NCBI GenBank assembly: GCA_937888805.1
Contig: CALBEY010000093.1
Span: 1-32,685, forward strand
Source: an uncultured Burkholderiaceae bacterium
GTDB lineage: Bacteria; Pseudomonadota; Gammaproteobacteria; Burkholderiales; Burkholderiaceae_B
Direction of reading: 5' to 3'
DNA length: 32,685 nt
The notes under the pieces are model-generated. The model worked only from the letters and a program-made list of their open reading frames with translations, made no database searches and was not told where the DNA came from. Of the stretch, positions 15,223 through 24,095 are shown in pieces. The position numbers and the translations under genes were made by a program. Within the stretch, counting starts at the first letter, position 1, and the number at the start of each line of letters is the position of its first letter.

Positions 15223-16703
15223 CTCAAGTTGTTGTTATTGGTGGTGGGTTTGGTGGTATGGCCGCCGCATTACGGGCACGCGCTAAAGGGCATTCGGTAA
15301 CAGTCGTTGACCGTTGCCCCAGATTGGGTGGCCGCGCGCAAGTGTTTGAGCGCGCTGGCTTCAAGCACGACGCCGGCCCAACGGTTCTCACCGCACCTTT
15401 CTTGTTTGAGGAGCTGTTCGAATTATTCGATCAGTCGCTGCACGACCACGTTAAGCTAGTACCACTGAAGCCTTGGTACCGCTTTGAGTTCAATGACGGC
15501 GCTCATTTTGACTATGGCGGCACACTAGAAGACACCTTGGCTGAAATTCATCGCATCAACCCGGTGGACGTTGATGGCTACAAAAAACTGCTAGAACAAT
15601 CTCGCAAGCTCTATGACATTGGCTTCACCAAACTCGCTGACCAACCCTTTCACAGCGTGGGCTTTATGGCGGCTCAAGTGCCCCACCTGGCTCGACTCGG
15701 TGCATGGCGCACCGTTTGGCAAATGGTCAATCGCTACCTAAAAAGCGACTACCTACGTCAGGCCTTCTCCATTCAACCCTTATTGGTTGGTGGCAATCCC
15801 TTTGACACGACCTGCATTTACGGGCTAATACACTTTTTGGAGCAATCCCACGGTGTCCATTTTGCGATGGGTGGCACCGGTGCCTTGGTCGACGCCATCG
15901 AAGCACTGATGATCGAACAAGGCATTGAAATTCGCCTGAACACGACTGTAACCGCCTTGGCCACCGAAGACGGCAAAATTCAAAGCGTGGCCATCGAAGG
16001 CAATGATGGCCATCAAGAGCGCCTGCGAGCCGACTGGGTGATATCTAACGCCGATCCTGTCCACCTTTACAAGTCACTTCTACCCAAAGCCAGTGTCAAT
16101 TGGGCAGCGCGTGTGAAGGCTGACCGCTGGCGCAAATCCATGGGCCTATTTGTCCTGTTTTTTGGGACCAAGCGTCAATACCCTGATGTGGCACACCACA
16201 CCATATGGATGGGGCCACGCTACGAAGCATTGCTTGACGATATCTTTAACCGCAAGATTCTGGCTGACGACTTTTCTATTTACTTGCATCGCCCAACCGC
16301 CACCGACGAGAGCTTCGCCCCACCCGGCGGCGATAGCTTCTACGCGCTAGTGCCTGTTCCCAATCTGCAAGCGAACATTGACTGGGACGTCAAGGGCCCT
16401 GAATTGGCAGAGCGTGTCATCACCGCGCTGGGTCAAAGAACACTACCCGGTTTGCGTGAATCGATTGTGGATCAGTTCTTTATGACACCGGTTGACTTTG
16501 AAGAGCGTTACCTGTCGCCAGACGGCGCTGGTTTTTCTGTGTCGCCCTTGTTCACCCAATCGGCTTGGTTCCGATTTCACAATCGCGGTGAAGGCCCATC
16601 TAACCTTTTCTTGGTGGGTGCCGGCACCCATCCTGGCGCGGGTCTGCCCGGGGTGGTTTCATCGGCAAAAGTCGTTGATCGCCTGTTACCAAACGCGACC
16701 TAG
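15219..16703 (+). CDS. crtI: Phytoene desaturase (phytoene to lycopene)
   Basis: A 494-residue FAD enzyme of the CrtI family that introduces the double bonds turning phytoene into lycopene at the membrane. N-terminal dinucleotide fold: VVVIGGGFGGMAAALRA, with VVDRCPRLGGRAQVFERAGF and the DAGPTVLTAP signature. The C-terminal CrtI signature NLFLVGAGTHPGAGLPGVV is intact. Length is typical for bacterial four-step CrtI. ATG overlaps the crtE stop; 11 bases separate its stop from crtB. The number of desaturation steps is inferred from the presence of a lycopene cyclase downstream. Confidence 0.96.
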   Translation: MTQVVVIGGGFGGMAAALRARAKGHSVTVVDRCPRLGGRAQVFERAGFKHDAGPTVLTAPFLFEELFELFDQSLHDHVKLVPLKPWYRFEFNDGAHFDYGGTLEDTLAEIHRINPVDVDGYKKLLEQSRKLYDIGFTKLADQPFHSVGFMAAQVPHLARLGAWRTVWQMVNRYLKSDYLRQAFSIQPLLVGGNPFDTTCIYGLIHFLEQSHGVHFAMGGTGALVDAIEALMIEQGIEIRLNTTVTALATEDGKIQSVAIEGNDGHQERLRADWVISNADPVHLYKSLLPKASVNWAARVKADRWRKSMGLFVLFFGTKRQYPDVAHHTIWMGPRYEALLDDIFNRKILADDFSIYLHRPTATDESFAPPGGDSFYALVPVPNLQANIDWDVKGPELAERVITALGQRTLPGLRESIVDQFFMTPVDFEERYLSPDGAGFSVSPLFTQSAWFRFHNRGEGPSNLFLVGAGTHPGAGLPGVVSSAKVVDRLLPNAT

Positions 16704-16714
16704 GTTTAAGGCTC

Positions 16715-17641
16715 ATGACCCTTTCCCCTGATGAGGCGATCGCTGTTCTAAAGTCAAACGGCCGAAGCTTTCATTTTGCCAGTCGTTTACTGGGTCAAAC
16801 GTACCGTAATCGCGCGGCCAGACTCTACGCTTTTTGTCGCTATGTCGACGATTTGGCCGATGAAACAAGCAATCCAAGCAACGCTGCCCAAGAATTGCTC
16901 GCCCTTAAAGCATCGCTGCAAACAGGACAATCTAGCGAGCCTTGCGTGGCGAGCATGATTGAATTGATGCAAGAGCTTTCAATGCCAAAAGGGCCCGTGC
17001 TGTCACTCATCAGTGGCGTGCAATCAGATCTCAAGCCGCGCCGCATCGAAGATCAAGCGGAGTTGTTGAAGTATGCTTACCAAGTCGCCGGAACTGTGGG
17101 TTTGATGATGTGTCTTATTTTGGATGTCCGCGACCGCCAAGCTTGGCCATTCGCCATTGATTTGGGCATCGCCATGCAGCTCACCAACATTGCCCGTGAT
17201 GTGGGCGAAGACGCCCAAAAGGGTCGTGTGTATCTTCCCGCCACGTGGCTGGGTGATGTGGCTGCCGCACAAATCCTCAAACCAGCAGCCGATCATGCCA
17301 CCCGACTGCGTACCGCCACAGAGCACACCTTGTCATTGGCTCAAGACTATTACCAGAGTGGTATGGCGGGCATTCACTACCTCCCCACCAGTGCTCGTTG
17401 TGGCATTGTGGTGGCGGCCATGGTCTATCGCGAAATTGGTCAGATCGTGGCTGAAGGGGACCATCGCTCATGGGCCAACAGAGCCATCGTGCCCTACTCG
17501 CGCAAGCTCGCCACAGCAGCCAAAGCCCTGACGCGCTACGCATTACAGTCGACAAGCCGTCAAAAACACGTGCCACATGACGCTCATTTGCACCAACACT
17601 TACAAGACTGCTTTGGTGCGAACAACGCGGCAACCACATGA
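16715..17641 (+). CDS. crtB: Phytoene synthase
   Basis: A 308-residue squalene/phytoene-synthase family enzyme that joins two GGPP molecules head to head into phytoene. Both Mg-diphosphate motifs are present: DDLAD at 45-49 in YAFCRYVDDLADE, and D162-x3-D166 in TNIARDVGEDAQKGRVYLP. The N-terminal SFHFASRLLG and the helix following LQLTN-type sequence fit CrtB. A TTTAAGG box precedes the ATG. Its stop overlaps crtY by ATGA. Confidence 0.96.
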   Translation: MTLSPDEAIAVLKSNGRSFHFASRLLGQTYRNRAARLYAFCRYVDDLADETSNPSNAAQELLALKASLQTGQSSEPCVASMIELMQELSMPKGPVLSLISGVQSDLKPRRIEDQAELLKYAYQVAGTVGLMMCLILDVRDRQAWPFAIDLGIAMQLTNIARDVGEDAQKGRVYLPATWLGDVAAAQILKPAADHATRLRTATEHTLSLAQDYYQSGMAGIHYLPTSARCGIVVAAMVYREIGQIVAEGDHRSWANRAIVPYSRKLATAAKALTRYALQSTSRQKHVPHDAHLHQHLQDCFGANNAATT

Positions 17642-18840
17642 GTGTGGCCATGCGCATGCCTGCAGCCGATGCTCAACGCGCCCCCAAACACATTGACTTG
17701 GCCATTCTCGGTGGTGGTTGTGCGGGGCTCTCGTTGGCACGCGAGCTCGCAAAAAGCCAAACGCTGGGTTCTATATTGGTGATTGAGCCGCGCCAAACCT
17801 ATCAAGACGACCGCAGTTGGTGCTTTTGGGCGAATGACTCGCAAGCTTTATCACCTTGGCTTGGCCACAGCTGGCCGAGATGGTCCTTTGGAAAAATAGA
17901 TGCGCAGCAACAGCACAGAGCATGTGACGATTATCCATATCGTTACGTTCGTTCGATCGATTTTTATCGCGCCTGTCTGGCTGCCATCAAGGCTTGCCCC
18001 GCCATCGACTTAAAACTCGGGCAAGCCGTCTCAGAGCTCACTGCCCTTCAGTCGGGCTGGCAAATCACCACCAATGATGACACTTACATCGCCCAACAAG
18101 TGCTTGATACGCGCCCACCGCCCCAAACGCAGCTCGACCAATCGACCCTGCAGCAATGCTTTTTGGGTGCTGAGATCAAGTTGCGCCGTCGAACTGAGAT
18201 AGACACCGAAACAGTGGAACTCATGACCGACATGCGACTGGTTGACGGCGAATTTTGTTTTACCTATGTCTTGCCCTTCGCACCCGACCACTTGCTGGTT
18301 GAAGTCACCTTCTTTGCCAAGTATCCCCCGACTCGGCTTTCACTTCAAAACCAGCTGAACCAATTACTTGCCACCCGCGGCTGGTCTGATGCAGAGATCC
18401 TGCGTACCGAATTTGCCGAACTGCCGATGGGCATGCCACTGATGATGAATGCCAAGCAAAAGCAACCCATGCTTGCTGGCATGCGCGGTGGCGCTCTCAG
18501 GCCATCGTCGGGCTATGGCTTTTTGCGCATTCAAAACTGGGCCCAGCGCTGCGCCAAGCAGTATATCGCCGATGGCACACTGGTGGGCCAGACAACATCT
18601 GGGTTTTGGATACAAAAGATGGATCTCATCTTCTTAAATGTCCTGCAACACGAACCAGCTAGGGCTGCTGAAATATTTGATACGCTGCTGAGCAAGACCA
18701 AACCCGCCCGGTTGATTCGCTTCATGAACGATCAAGCGACACTGTCAGACTGTTTGCAAATCGTTGCCTGCCTGCCAAAATGGCCTTTTTTGAGGGCCTT
18801 ACTTCGCTTTTTACCCACTTTGCTTGCCCGATCCGATTGA
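17638..18840 (+). CDS. crtY: Lycopene beta-cyclase (CrtY type)
   Basis: A 400-residue flavoprotein-type cyclase forming the beta rings of beta-carotene. It opens with a dinucleotide-binding GGGCAG (25-30) inside DLAILGGGCAGLSLA. Next come the CrtY-type DDRSWCFW motif near residue 60, a QQCFLGAEIKL segment, and the MTDMRLVDGEFCFTYVLPF core with the acidic LLVEVTFF strand. The late segment GGALRPSSGYGFLRIQ is the family's substrate-site block. No crtW or crtZ (ketolase/hydroxylase) follows, so beta-carotene appears to be the end carotenoid from this cluster. The ATG overlaps crtB; a Met six codons in is an alternative. Confidence 0.92.
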   Translation: MSVAMRMPAADAQRAPKHIDLAILGGGCAGLSLARELAKSQTLGSILVIEPRQTYQDDRSWCFWANDSQALSPWLGHSWPRWSFGKIDAQQQHRACDDYPYRYVRSIDFYRACLAAIKACPAIDLKLGQAVSELTALQSGWQITTNDDTYIAQQVLDTRPPPQTQLDQSTLQQCFLGAEIKLRRRTEIDTETVELMTDMRLVDGEFCFTYVLPFAPDHLLVEVTFFAKYPPTRLSLQNQLNQLLATRGWSDAEILRTEFAELPMGMPLMMNAKQKQPMLAGMRGGALRPSSGYGFLRIQNWAQRCAKQYIADGTLVGQTTSGFWIQKMDLIFLNVLQHEPARAAEIFDTLLSKTKPARLIRFMNDQATLSDCLQIVACLPKWPFLRALLRFLPTLLARSD

Positions 18841-18858
18841 AACAAAACTGAAGCCCGC

Positions 18859-19776
18859 ATGAGCCAACCCGTGAGCCAACCCGTCAGCCGATCAACGCCA
18901 CCACCCACGTTAGAGCGATTGCTTTTCCCTGTCACAGCAACTGTTGTCCTTGGCTTACTGCATTTAACCCCAAACCTGCTGTCACCCAACGTTGAATTCA
19001 TTGGTCTAGCCATCGTAGTGGCACTGTTTGGCATGCCCCATGGTGCACTAGACCCATGGATTGCAGAAAGGATTGGGCTAAGCCGCACACGCACTGAATC
19101 TCTCGCCTTCAATTTGGTTTATCTCTTAATTGCAGCGCTCGTGATTGTGATTTGGACCGTTTTACCAGTCAGCAGCTTGTTGGTTTTCTTAGCTATCAGT
19201 GCCTGGCACTTTTCGGGTGATTGGTCGCACGACATGGGACGTTTGACTAGGCTTGGCGTGGGTCTTTTACTAATACTGATGCCGATCGGTTTTCATACTG
19301 ATAATGCCGCGATGCTGTTTACCTATCTATCGGGCGATGGGGGGCAAAAACTCGCTAACGCCCTATCCCTACCGGTTTGGTTTCTAATTGTGGCGATGTT
19401 GGCTTTGGCAGAGTTAGCGGCCTGGCGCGGCCAGTGGTTGGCCGGGCTCGAGCTCTTGGGGCTGTTGGCTTTGGCGTACTTCGCACCACCATTGGTTTAT
19501 TTCGCCCTATATTTCTGTTTGCTGCACAGCCCACGCCACCTATTGGGGCTATTTCGAGAAGCACCATCTTCACAAAAACCACGCCTCGTTCGCATGGCTG
19601 TCGTCTACACTGTGGTGACATTAATTCTTTTGGGTGCTTTGGCTTGGTTTTGGCGTAACCAAGGTCTGGCTGAATCACCTAATGCCTTACTCACCAAGCT
19701 TGTGTTCATTGGGCTTGCAGCCGTTACCGTCCCACACATGCTACTCATCACATTGGCGCATGTTCGCACCCGATGA
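18859..19776 (+). CDS. blh: Beta-carotene 15,15'-dioxygenase, Brp/Blh family (retinal-forming)
   Basis: A 305-residue multi-helix membrane enzyme that cleaves beta-carotene into two retinal molecules, the rhodopsin chromophore. Family histidines are present: His61 in LFGMPHGALD, His117 in ISAWHFSGDW, His223 and His227 in LLHSPRHLLG, and His293/His301 near the C-terminus; the first, second and fourth blocks supply the iron ligands in this family. It lies 18 bases after crtY and ends the pigment operon. Its N-terminus encodes a short duplicated SQPV caused by a tandem 12-base repeat (18862-18885); this region is before the first helix and likely harmless. Confidence 0.95.
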   Translation: MSQPVSQPVSRSTPPPTLERLLFPVTATVVLGLLHLTPNLLSPNVEFIGLAIVVALFGMPHGALDPWIAERIGLSRTRTESLAFNLVYLLIAALVIVIWTVLPVSSLLVFLAISAWHFSGDWSHDMGRLTRLGVGLLLILMPIGFHTDNAAMLFTYLSGDGGQKLANALSLPVWFLIVAMLALAELAAWRGQWLAGLELLGLLALAYFAPPLVYFALYFCLLHSPRHLLGLFREAPSSQKPRLVRMAVVYTVVTLILLGALAWFWRNQGLAESPNALLTKLVFIGLAAVTVPHMLLITLAHVRTR

Positions 19777-19922
19777 CCACCAATCAGTGCCTATTGATGA
19801 GGCTTGCAACTGGAACCGAATCGATAGTCGTGTATCTAAACAGTGATGTCATTCACTAGGCATGGGAGCTCACAGTGACTGGGGTCGAGTCGTCAGTCGT
19901 CAGTTGCCAATTTTGTAATACC

Positions 19923-19926
19923 GAGG
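19923..19926 (+). promoter_or_regulatory. Ribosome-binding site deciding a TTG start
   Basis: GAGG lies six bases upstream of TTG 19933. No ATG exists in this frame before the first membrane helix, so the TTG start is favoured for the CDP-alcohol phosphatidyltransferase gene. Confidence 0.45.
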
Positions 19927-19932
19927 CATTTT

Positions 19933-20661
19933 TTGAACCACCACGCGAAGTCCCCCACCAGCCAAGCTTTTTTTCTATGGCTCCTCCTCGTTCTGGTCAG
20001 TCTGCCACTGGCGGTTGCCATGGCACTGGCCTTTGGCATTGTGGCCCCGGCCGTGAGCTTGGCTTTGTTCGTGTTGATTGGCGTTTTTGTGCTGGTTTAT
20101 ATGCCACCTGATTACCCTCTCGAACGCTTTGGCATCGCCAACAGTGTGACACTGCTACGAGGCGCTCTCGTGAGCTGGTTGGCTGGTTTTATAGGGTTGC
20201 CTGAATTGATCACAGACACCCACTTGGCATGGTCGTTACTCACCACAGCATTCATTGTGCTGCTTTTGGATGGCTTAGACGGTTGGCTAGCACGAAAAAA
20301 GGGCCAAACCTCTTCGTTTGGTGCCAAGTTTGACATGGAAGTTGACTCACTATTTGCCATTGTTCTCTCCCTTCTCGTGTGGCAGTCCGATAAAGTCGGA
20401 TGGTGGGTGCTTTTGCTCGGATTACCCAGACCCATGTTTATTGTCGCGGCTTGGTTTGAACCGCGATTAAAATTACCTTTGCCTGACTCAATGCTTCGCA
20501 AGACCATCTGTGTGATCCAGATTGCCGTCTTAATCCTGCTTTTGGCCCCGGTGATCAACCCATTAACCAGCCAAGCGCTGGCGGCCATGGTACTCATTTT
20601 GCTCGCGGGCTCTTTTTGGCGCGACACAAGATGGTTGCTGACCAAGAGATCGGTTACATGA
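19933..20661 (+). CDS. CDP-alcohol phosphatidyltransferase family membrane enzyme
   Basis: A 242-residue integral membrane enzyme of the class that joins a CDP-activated lipid (or CDP-alcohol) to an alcohol, releasing CMP. The complete catalytic signature D-x2-DG-x2-AR-x8-G-x3-D-x3-D is present: Asp113, Asp116, Gly117, Ala120, Arg121, Gly130, Asp134, Asp138. About six hydrophobic helices surround it, the first directly after the TTG start (TTG 19933, GAGG six bases before); ATG 20020 would cut that helix away. It starts 156 bases after blh, and its stop shares ATGA with the next gene. Head group unknown: it is not obviously PgsA or PssA. The link with the downstream hydrolase and flippase-like genes suggests a special polar lipid. 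Confidence 0.88.
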   Translation: MNHHAKSPTSQAFFLWLLLVLVSLPLAVAMALAFGIVAPAVSLALFVLIGVFVLVYMPPDYPLERFGIANSVTLLRGALVSWLAGFIGLPELITDTHLAWSLLTTAFIVLLLDGLDGWLARKKGQTSSFGAKFDMEVDSLFAIVLSLLVWQSDKVGWWVLLLGLPRPMFIVAAWFEPRLKLPLPDSMLRKTICVIQIAVLILLLAPVINPLTSQALAAMVLILLAGSFWRDTRWLLTKRSVT

Positions 20662-22265
20662 GGACCATTGTTCAGTGCTTTTTGGCAGCAGTTATTTTGA
20701 ACTTGGCTTTCATTGCGCCCAACCAGCCCGGTGCAATGACTTTAGCCGCACTCACCATGGTGCCGTTGGAGTTGCCCTTCGTCCTTTTTTTGCTGTGGGC
20801 AATACCCCCCTCGAGTCGTTGGAATCGCCCCGTGCGTTTTGGGTTAGTTGCCGTCTTAATGGTGGCGCTTGTTGGCCGGGTCGCCGACTACGCCACATTT
20901 ACCGCCTTTGATCGCAGTTTTAACAGCATTGTTGACTGGGATTTGATTACCGCGGGATGGCTGACGCTGGTGGCTTCTACGGGCTGGCCTCTGGCGCTGG
21001 TGGCCGCTGGCAGTGCTCTTTTGGCGCTAGTTGCCGTGGGCTTTTTGATTATCTGGGCGACTGGCGTGTGGGCCGGCTTGGCACCACATCGACCCGCTCG
21101 GCCTTGGCTGCTTGCCGGTGCGACGTTGGGACTCGTGCTCACAATCACTGACATCGGTTTTCATCGAAACCACTGGGCTTACAACCCGCCAGGTGATGCC
21201 TTTACTGCGCGAACAGCCACCAGCGACGCCGTTCAATGGTCGCGCACGCTAACGGGGCTAAAACGATTTTCCCAATCCATACAAAATGACCCATTTGCTG
21301 GTCACAACAAATTACTCAGTCGCCTCACTCAAAACGATGTACTCTTGATTTACGTCGAGAGCTATGGGCGTTCAAGCTTTGACAATCCGCTTTACGCTCA
21401 AACGCATGTACCCACAATCATCGAAGCACAACAGCGCTTGGCCAAACAGGGCCTGGCGATGCGATCCGGTTGGTTAGAAGCCCCGATGGTGGGAGGTCAG
21501 AGCTGGTTGTCGCACAGCACCATCGCCAGCGGTCTTTTGATTGACAATCAGGGGCTTTATCGCATGCTGCTCGATAGCCAACGACCCACGCTATACCACT
21601 ACGCACAAAAGGCTGGCTTTCAGACCGTTGCCGTCATGCCTGGCATTCGCTTAGACTGGCCAGAGGCCGATTTTTTCGGCTTTGACGATGTCCTTGATTC
21701 GCACTCATTGGGTTACAAAGGCGAGGCTTACAACTGGGTCACCATGCCCGATCAGTTTACCCTTAGCGCTTTTGACCGTTTAAAACGCAGCCAATCGCCA
21801 AGACAACCCATCTTTGCACAAATCGCGCTCATTTCCAGCCATGCACCCTGGGTGCCCATTGCCCCCGTGATTGAATGGGATGCAATCGGTGATGGCACAA
21901 TTTTCAGCCAATGGGCCAACACGGGCGATCCACCTGAGGTTGTGTGGCGTGATGCTGATCGTGTGCGCGATCAATTCCGCCAATCTGTCGATTACAGCTT
22001 AAAGGTGGCATTTTCTTATGCTCAGCAGCAGTACCCCAATACCCCACTTATCATCATTTTGGGGGATCATGAGCCGGCGCGCTTTGTGTCACAAGTCCCT
22101 GGCCGTGATGTCGCTGTGCACTTTATCGGCACGCCCGAGCAAATCGCAGCGATCGATCAGTGGCAGTGGACAACCGGTCTGGTGCCTGCACAAGACTTAC
22201 CGGTCTGGCCTATGGATCAATTTCGCGATCGGTTCATTAACGCTTACAGCAAAATAGCGCCATGA
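20658..22265 (+). CDS. Membrane-anchored alkaline-phosphatase/sulfatase superfamily protein (LtaS-like layout)
   Basis: A 535-residue protein with about five N-terminal membrane helices (residues 1-165) and a periplasmic catalytic domain. This architecture is shared by LtaS, OpgB and Ept-type head-group transferases. Metal and catalytic candidates: Glu234 in LLIYVESYG, a nucleophile region GGQSWLSHSTIASG with Ser282/Ser285 rather than a clear Thr, His395 in SSHAPW, and Asp470-His471 in ILGDHEP. These point to hydrolysis or transfer of a phospho- or sulfo-alcohol head group outside the inner membrane. ATG 20658 overlaps the CDP-alcohol transferase stop by ATGA; an open frame upstream to 20616 is rejected. 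The superfamily is firm; the exact reaction is not readable. Confidence 0.85.
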   Translation: MRTIVQCFLAAVILNLAFIAPNQPGAMTLAALTMVPLELPFVLFLLWAIPPSSRWNRPVRFGLVAVLMVALVGRVADYATFTAFDRSFNSIVDWDLITAGWLTLVASTGWPLALVAAGSALLALVAVGFLIIWATGVWAGLAPHRPARPWLLAGATLGLVLTITDIGFHRNHWAYNPPGDAFTARTATSDAVQWSRTLTGLKRFSQSIQNDPFAGHNKLLSRLTQNDVLLIYVESYGRSSFDNPLYAQTHVPTIIEAQQRLAKQGLAMRSGWLEAPMVGGQSWLSHSTIASGLLIDNQGLYRMLLDSQRPTLYHYAQKAGFQTVAVMPGIRLDWPEADFFGFDDVLDSHSLGYKGEAYNWVTMPDQFTLSAFDRLKRSQSPRQPIFAQIALISSHAPWVPIAPVIEWDAIGDGTIFSQWANTGDPPEVVWRDADRVRDQFRQSVDYSLKVAFSYAQQQYPNTPLIIILGDHEPARFVSQVPGRDVAVHFIGTPEQIAAIDQWQWTTGLVPAQDLPVWPMDQFRDRFINAYSKIAP

Positions 22266-23197
22266 CGATTCAATGGCCCAAATGGCATCGGGTTGTGCTG
22301 AGAATTCTCCTGCCATTAGTCATTCTTTGGTTGTTATGGCAATGGCTCGACGGTCCTGTCATCGCCGAGCTGCTTTTCAACGCACAATGGCCTTGGTTGC
22401 TGTTTGGATTATTTTTACTCAGCGCACAAACCGTACTATCGGCCTTTCGTTGGCAATTAACAGCCAAACAACTCGGCCAGCTCATCGCCACGCGACGGGC
22501 AGTCAGTGAATATTTCCTATCCATGCTCTGCAATTTAACGCTGCCAGGCGGCGTGGTGGGCGATGCCGGTCGGGTCTGGCGCGGGCGCAGCGAGGTGGGT
22601 TTAAAGCGGGCCGCCGCCGCTGTTCTCTTGGATCGCGCGGCCGGTCAAATCACCATGGTGGCTGCCTTATTGGTCGGATTGATTTTGGCTTGGTTCAACG
22701 CCGCCACGGGGCGCTCTGAACAAGCGGGGCAAGGCATTTGGCTGCTGCTGGCCTGTTCGGTGATGATTGGTGTCTTACTCTGGCGAGGCCCGCGCTGGTT
22801 ACGCTCGGTGGGTAGAGTCATGCACCTGGCATGGTTCACCAAATCGGCATGGCCTGGCCAATTGTTCTTAAGCCTTCTGATTGTCAGCTGCAACCTCGGT
22901 GCCTTTGCTGCCTGCGCTGCCGCTGTGGGTGCCCACTTAAATTGGGAGCAAGCCTTGGTGATACTGCCCTTGACTTTGGCAGTGATGGTTTTGCCTGTTT
23001 CTGTCGCCGGATGGGGGGTGCGTGAAGCCACCGCAGCGGCCTTATGGCCCATGGCGGCAGTTTCTAGCGAATTAGCCGTGGCCGCTAGCATTGCCTACGG
23101 CTTGGTTGCGACCACCTCAGCTTTGCCTGGATTGATCGTGCCTTACTGCAAAAACTGGCTCAACCCACAAACCGACCCGAACGCCAAATCATCCTAA
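22262..23197 (+). CDS. Flippase-like LPG-synthase transmembrane-domain protein (UPF0104)
   Basis: A 311-residue protein with about seven to eight helices, resembling the membrane half of MprF without its aminoacyl-transferase domain. Family marks are FRWQLTAKQLG, the NLTLPGGVVGDAGRVWR loop (about residues 90-106), and PVSVAGWGVREA near 245-256. Proteins of this type are thought to move lipids or lipid-linked glycans across the inner membrane. ATGA overlap with the preceding hydrolase gene indicates co-translation, and its stop lies only three bases from the convergent FkbM gene. A lipid-translocation role is inferred from family and context. Confidence 0.88.
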   Translation: MTIQWPKWHRVVLRILLPLVILWLLWQWLDGPVIAELLFNAQWPWLLFGLFLLSAQTVLSAFRWQLTAKQLGQLIATRRAVSEYFLSMLCNLTLPGGVVGDAGRVWRGRSEVGLKRAAAAVLLDRAAGQITMVAALLVGLILAWFNAATGRSEQAGQGIWLLLACSVMIGVLLWRGPRWLRSVGRVMHLAWFTKSAWPGQLFLSLLIVSCNLGAFAACAAAVGAHLNWEQALVILPLTLAVMVLPVSVAGWGVREATAAALWPMAAVSSELAVAASIAYGLVATTSALPGLIVPYCKNWLNPQTDPNAKSS

Positions 23198-23200
23198 CGA

Positions 23201-23947
23201 TTAAACCGGGCTGAAGCGAGCATAAACATCACCCGAGTTGGCTTCGTCTGGCAAAGACGACAAATGAACCATCAATTGCTGTCCATCAATCCAAGCCTCA
23301 AATGCCAGCTGGTGTGACTCACCCATCGACACATTGAACTCAGTCAATCCAAGCGCCATACAGCGCTGAATACAATCAATGGTCAATTGGCGTTGGATCA
23401 TCGTGAACTCAAATGATAGGGCTGGCACTGACTGATTCAAGCCACACAGCACATCGAGTTCAGCGCCTTCCACGTCGATTTTGATGAAATCAGGTCGACC
23501 ATATTGCTCGATTAACAAATCCAAAGTGACCGCTTTGACAATCACTGACCGATCCCACTGCTGCCCCTGCCAGCCCACAGCACCGCTGTTGGCCGCCTGA
23601 ACAAAGGCATCCGATAAGGTTGATACGGTCGGGTTTCGAGTGTTCACGCGTAACGTTTTTAAGCCCGCTGTGCGCGACACCACACACGACAAAACCGTGA
23701 CCTGCGAGTGCCAGGCGTTACTGAGCTTTAAAAACCAAGCAAAGAGGGTTTGGGGCTCAATACTGACCACGCGCGCACCCAAACGGCTGAAACAAGCCGT
23801 TCGATCGCCCGCGTGCGCCCCAATATCAAACACCAACCCATCTTTTTTAACAAAGGGTTGGTAAAGCCTGCGAAGCGACTGCTGATGCGCATGATCGAAG
23901 CGATAGATCCGCAAGGAACGCAATAGCGCTGAAAGATCTCGGATCAT
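23201..23947 (-). CDS. FkbM-family methyltransferase
   Basis: A 248-residue SAM-dependent methyltransferase, probably cytoplasmic. SAM motif I VFDIGAHAGDRTACFSRLG spans about residues 39-57, the acidic motif VVSIEPQ follows, and the FkbM signature FIKIDVEGAELDVL is at about 154-167. Family members O-methylate sugars or other hydroxyls of glycans and secondary metabolites. It converges on the flippase-like gene with a three-base gap and no terminator between, so transcripts probably run into each other. The acceptor is unknown, but a lipid or glycan head group would fit the neighbours. Confidence 0.9.
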   Translation of the reverse strand: MIRDLSALLRSLRIYRFDHAHQQSLRRLYQPFVKKDGLVFDIGAHAGDRTACFSRLGARVVSIEPQTLFAWFLKLSNAWHSQVTVLSCVVSRTAGLKTLRVNTRNPTVSTLSDAFVQAANSGAVGWQGQQWDRSVIVKAVTLDLLIEQYGRPDFIKIDVEGAELDVLCGLNQSVPALSFEFTMIQRQLTIDCIQRCMALGLTEFNVSMGESHQLAFEAWIDGQQLMVHLSSLPDEANSGDVYARFSPV

Positions 23948-24095
23948 CGATGCTGCTCATCAAAGAAGGACTGTTGGCTGACTACTCAAAACATTACCTT
24001 ATATTATCAAAGCCACCTAAAACAAAAGGCAATGCTGGATCGATCGACAAGGCTATCCACCCAGCGAATTGGCTGACTCGAGGGCAAACGTCAAA

